DNA of 64,000 nucleotides, from positions 248,001 through 312,000 of the forward strand of contig NZ_JACIBK010000001.1 in assembly GCF_014195325.1 (NCBI RefSeq). Direction: 5' to 3'. Source of the stretch: Rhizobium sp. BK650. GTDB lineage: Bacteria > Pseudomonadota > Alphaproteobacteria > Rhizobiales > Rhizobiaceae. Made by a program: the position numbers and the translations under genes. Below are positions 62,357 through 64,000 of the stretch, piece after piece; position 1 is the stretch's first letter; every line of letters begins with the position of its first letter. Under the pieces are notes generated by a model. That model saw nothing but the letters and a program-made list of their open reading frames with translations. It searched no databases and was not told the origin of the DNA.

Positions 62357-62374
62357 ATATATCGTAAGATATGT
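62357..62374. promoter_or_regulatory. PadR operator-like palindrome
   Basis: ATATATCGTAAGATATGT is an inverted repeat (ATATC, GTAA, GATAT core at 62359-62372) with one mismatched outer pair. A related TCGTAA half-site (62348-62353) lies just to the left. It is 47 bp before the PadR start codon, suggesting autoregulation and control of the divergent transporter. Confidence 0.6.
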
Positions 62375-62447
62375 CATTCAAGAGGCGCTGCGAAAAATCT
62401 GTTCGTGAAATTGAAGAACCCATCAGAATTAGTCACTTGTGGCGGCC

Positions 62448-63653
62448 ATGCTGCAGCGCGATAAACGCGCCATGCTGGCTCCCAATGACGACCGCCCGGT
62501 CAATCTCATCACCACAGCGCTCGCAGGTTCCGTCGCCATGGCGGCGGCGATGGGTTTTGGGCGCTTTTCCTTCACGCCGATCCTGCCCGGTATGATGGTC
62601 GGCGTGCCGCTTTCAGCTGCCGACGCCGGTTTCATCGCTTCTGCCAATTTCGTCGGCTATCTCGTTGGCGCGGTTCTCGGCGCTTACGGCTGGGCGGCGG
62701 GGCGCGAGCGGCTGGTGGCGCTGCTTTCCCTGCTTGCGACGGCAGTTTTGCTGGCCGCTATGGCAGCAACGAACTCGGTGATGCTTTTTGCCGTTATCCG
62801 CTTTCTGGCGGGTGTCGCGAGCGCCTTCACGCTGGTCTTCGCGTCTGCAATCGTGCTGAGCCATGGGGCGGCTGCCGGCAACGACCACGTTCAGGCAGCG
62901 CATTTCGGCGGGCCAGGGGCGGGGATCGCGATTTCCTCGGTCATGGTGTTCGCGCTCGGTCATGTCTTTAACGACGCAGCCGGCGGCTGGCGTGCGAACT
63001 GGATCGGCGGCGCTCTCTTCTGTCTCGTCAGCCTTGTCATCGTCTGGGCGTTGCTGCCGAAGGCGCCGGTCCGCAACGGCCAGGCGAAGGAGCCGCCTCT
63101 GGTCTGGAACCCGCCGATGGTGCTGCTGACGCTGTCCTATGGCTTTTTCGGCTTCGGCTATGTCATCACCGCAACCTTCCTGGTTGCCATTGCGCGCATG
63201 GGCGCGTCGGGGCCGATTGTCGAGTTCCTCTGCTGGTTCATCGCCGGCCTGACAGCCACGGTCGCACTGTTCATCTGGAGACCCTTCGTGCGCTCGCTCG
63301 GGATCGGCGGCGTCTACGTGGCGGCGCTCATCATCGAGGCAATCGGCGTGCTTGCAACGGTGGAACTGCCGCATTCGGTGGCGCCATTGATCGGCGGCGC
63401 ACTGTTCGGCGCCACCTTCCTTGCCATCACCGCCTATGGGTTGCAGATCGGCCGCCGGCTTTCACCGGAAAGCCCGCGCCGTATTCTGGCGCTGATGACG
63501 GCCGCCTTCGGCGTCGGCCAGATCATCGGGCCTGTCGTTGCCGGGCGGATCGCGCAGGCCACTGGAAATTTCGTGCTCCCGACCATTATCGCCGCAATCG
63601 TGCTGGTTTTCTGCGCCGCTCTGGTTATGCCTGTGATGAAGAAAATCCCTTAA
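62448..63653 (+). CDS. MFS transporter (YbfB/YjiJ family)
   Basis: Inner-membrane major-facilitator protein of about 401 residues with roughly twelve hydrophobic segments. The N-terminal helix contains the family segment AAAMGFGRFSFTPILPGMMV, and GFIASANFVGYLVGAVLGAY follows. Later TFLVAIARMGASGPIVEFLC and AAFGVGQIIGPVVAGRIAQA fit YbfB/YjiJ transporters. GTG at 62439 and ATG at 62472 are other possible starts; none has a clear ribosome site. Divergent from the PadR gene, so probably a PadR-regulated efflux or uptake system; substrate unknown. Confidence 0.82.
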   Translation: MLQRDKRAMLAPNDDRPVNLITTALAGSVAMAAAMGFGRFSFTPILPGMMVGVPLSAADAGFIASANFVGYLVGAVLGAYGWAAGRERLVALLSLLATAVLLAAMAATNSVMLFAVIRFLAGVASAFTLVFASAIVLSHGAAAGNDHVQAAHFGGPGAGIAISSVMVFALGHVFNDAAGGWRANWIGGALFCLVSLVIVWALLPKAPVRNGQAKEPPLVWNPPMVLLTLSYGFFGFGYVITATFLVAIARMGASGPIVEFLCWFIAGLTATVALFIWRPFVRSLGIGGVYVAALIIEAIGVLATVELPHSVAPLIGGALFGATFLAITAYGLQIGRRLSPESPRRILALMTAAFGVGQIIGPVVAGRIAQATGNFVLPTIIAAIVLVFCAALVMPVMKKIP

Positions 63654-63776
63654 GTGGTTACAAGTGCGTAACAATGGGTTGAGCCCATTGCTGCTTTCTT
63701 CGAACTGCCTTAATTTCCGGGCAATCAGTGGTTCGCCACTCGTTCGAGGCTCCAGTTCAGGAAAGCAAAGCTCCCC

Positions 63777-64000
63777 GTGTTTCATTCCTTCTTTCCCCAG
63801 CCAAAGGTGTTCTTTACTTCCCTCGTAGTCTGGACGCTGATCGCGATTTTTGGCTGGTATTTCTTCGCCGCTGGTCTTGGTGCGTCGCTTGGATTTGTGC
63901 CAGTTCCCGAAGAGCAACAGCCGATCGATCTCTCGTTCTTCCTGTTGCCGGAAAATCTTTGGTTTTACGGTTATTTCGCTGTTGCAGCTTTCATTTTCTG
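63777..64000 (+). CDS. bacA: BacA/SbmA-family peptide transporter (5' part only)
   Basis: The last 224 bases translate from a GTG at 63777 as VFHSFFPQPKVFFTSLVVWT, then LIAIFGWYFFAAGLGASLGF and LLPENLWFYGYFAVAAFIF, open to the window edge. The FFPxPKxFF opening and the LWFYxYFAVAA helix match the N-terminus of the BacA/SbmA family. BacA imports peptides and is needed by several rhizobia to survive host antimicrobial peptides in nodules. Only 74 residues are visible, so the exact subfamily (BacA versus BacA-like) is undecided. AGGAAAG lies about 12 bases before the GTG. Confidence 0.75.
   Translation, partial: MFHSFFPQPKVFFTSLVVWTLIAIFGWYFFAAGLGASLGFVPVPEEQQPIDLSFFLLPENLWFYGYFAVAAFIF

Overview
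The window is GC-rich, densely packed chromosomal DNA from an alphaproteobacterium of the Rhizobium/Agrobacterium group. The evidence is a ChvE-GbpR-GguABC sugar uptake locus, the start of a BacA/SbmA-type peptide transporter at the right edge, rhizobial intergenic palindromes, and catabolic ABC operons controlled by ROK, LacI and LysR regulators. I saw no rRNA, tRNA, CRISPR array, prophage or transposase.

Region by region. (1) 1-3867: xylFH D-xylose ABC transporter genes (minus strand, xylH cut by the window edge) divergent from a ROK repressor, with a perfect 19-bp palindrome between them. (2) 3896-6748: a mosaic palindromic repeat, a terminator, an inositol 2-dehydrogenase-like gene and three small accessory genes. 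(3) 6786-16375: gbpR, then chvE-gguA-gguB-gguC, a ketoglutarate semialdehyde dehydrogenase and L-arabinonate dehydratase. This couples uptake of aldoses, chiefly L-arabinose, to the non-phosphorylative route to 2-oxoglutarate. (4) 16544-23686: a Nudix hydrolase, small proteins, a transglutaminase/alpha-E/ATP-grasp operon, an RhlE helicase and a small secreted protein. (5) 23991-30135: a large PAS hybrid histidine kinase with a CtrA-like box upstream, a divergent mnmD/FAD-oxidase pair (a split MnmC) and a DUF1045 gene. (6) 30235-38777: purine/ureide catabolism (puuE, uraD, alc, allA, uraH on plus; lldD-like, guaD, puuD on minus) with a MntA/HepT toxin-antitoxin pair inside the operon. (7) 38891-46790: a fructan/sucrose utilisation module (LacI regulator, ABC transporter, GH32 hydrolase) bounded by two near-identical ~250-bp direct repeats, each carrying the same small zinc-ribbon gene. 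(8) 47211-53581: a secreted small protein, a LysR regulator, a DUF1127-like protein and xdhABC, which completes purine breakdown. (9) 53611-64000: bdhA, glpK, a YCII/ECF42 sigma pair with a matching promoter, an LLM flavin oxidoreductase, a methionine aminopeptidase, a Gre-like factor, ridA/tetR with three identical-pattern operators, a PadR regulator, an MFS transporter and partial bacA.

Together the genes describe a soil or plant-associated cell that imports plant sugars (xylose, arabinose/galactose, fructans, inositol derivatives) and salvages nitrogen from purines: guanine to xanthine (GuaD), xanthine to urate (XdhABC), urate to allantoin (PuuD, UraH, UraD), allantoin to allantoate (PuuE), ureidoglycolate (Alc), then glyoxylate and urea (AllA). 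The points most worth a second look are the repeat-bounded fructan module inside the purine region, the toxin-antitoxin pair inside the ureide operon, the triple operator at ridA/tetR, the ECF42 autoregulatory promoter, the CtrA-like box before the hybrid kinase, and a GC-rich hairpin directly after the binding-protein gene in all three sugar ABC operons.
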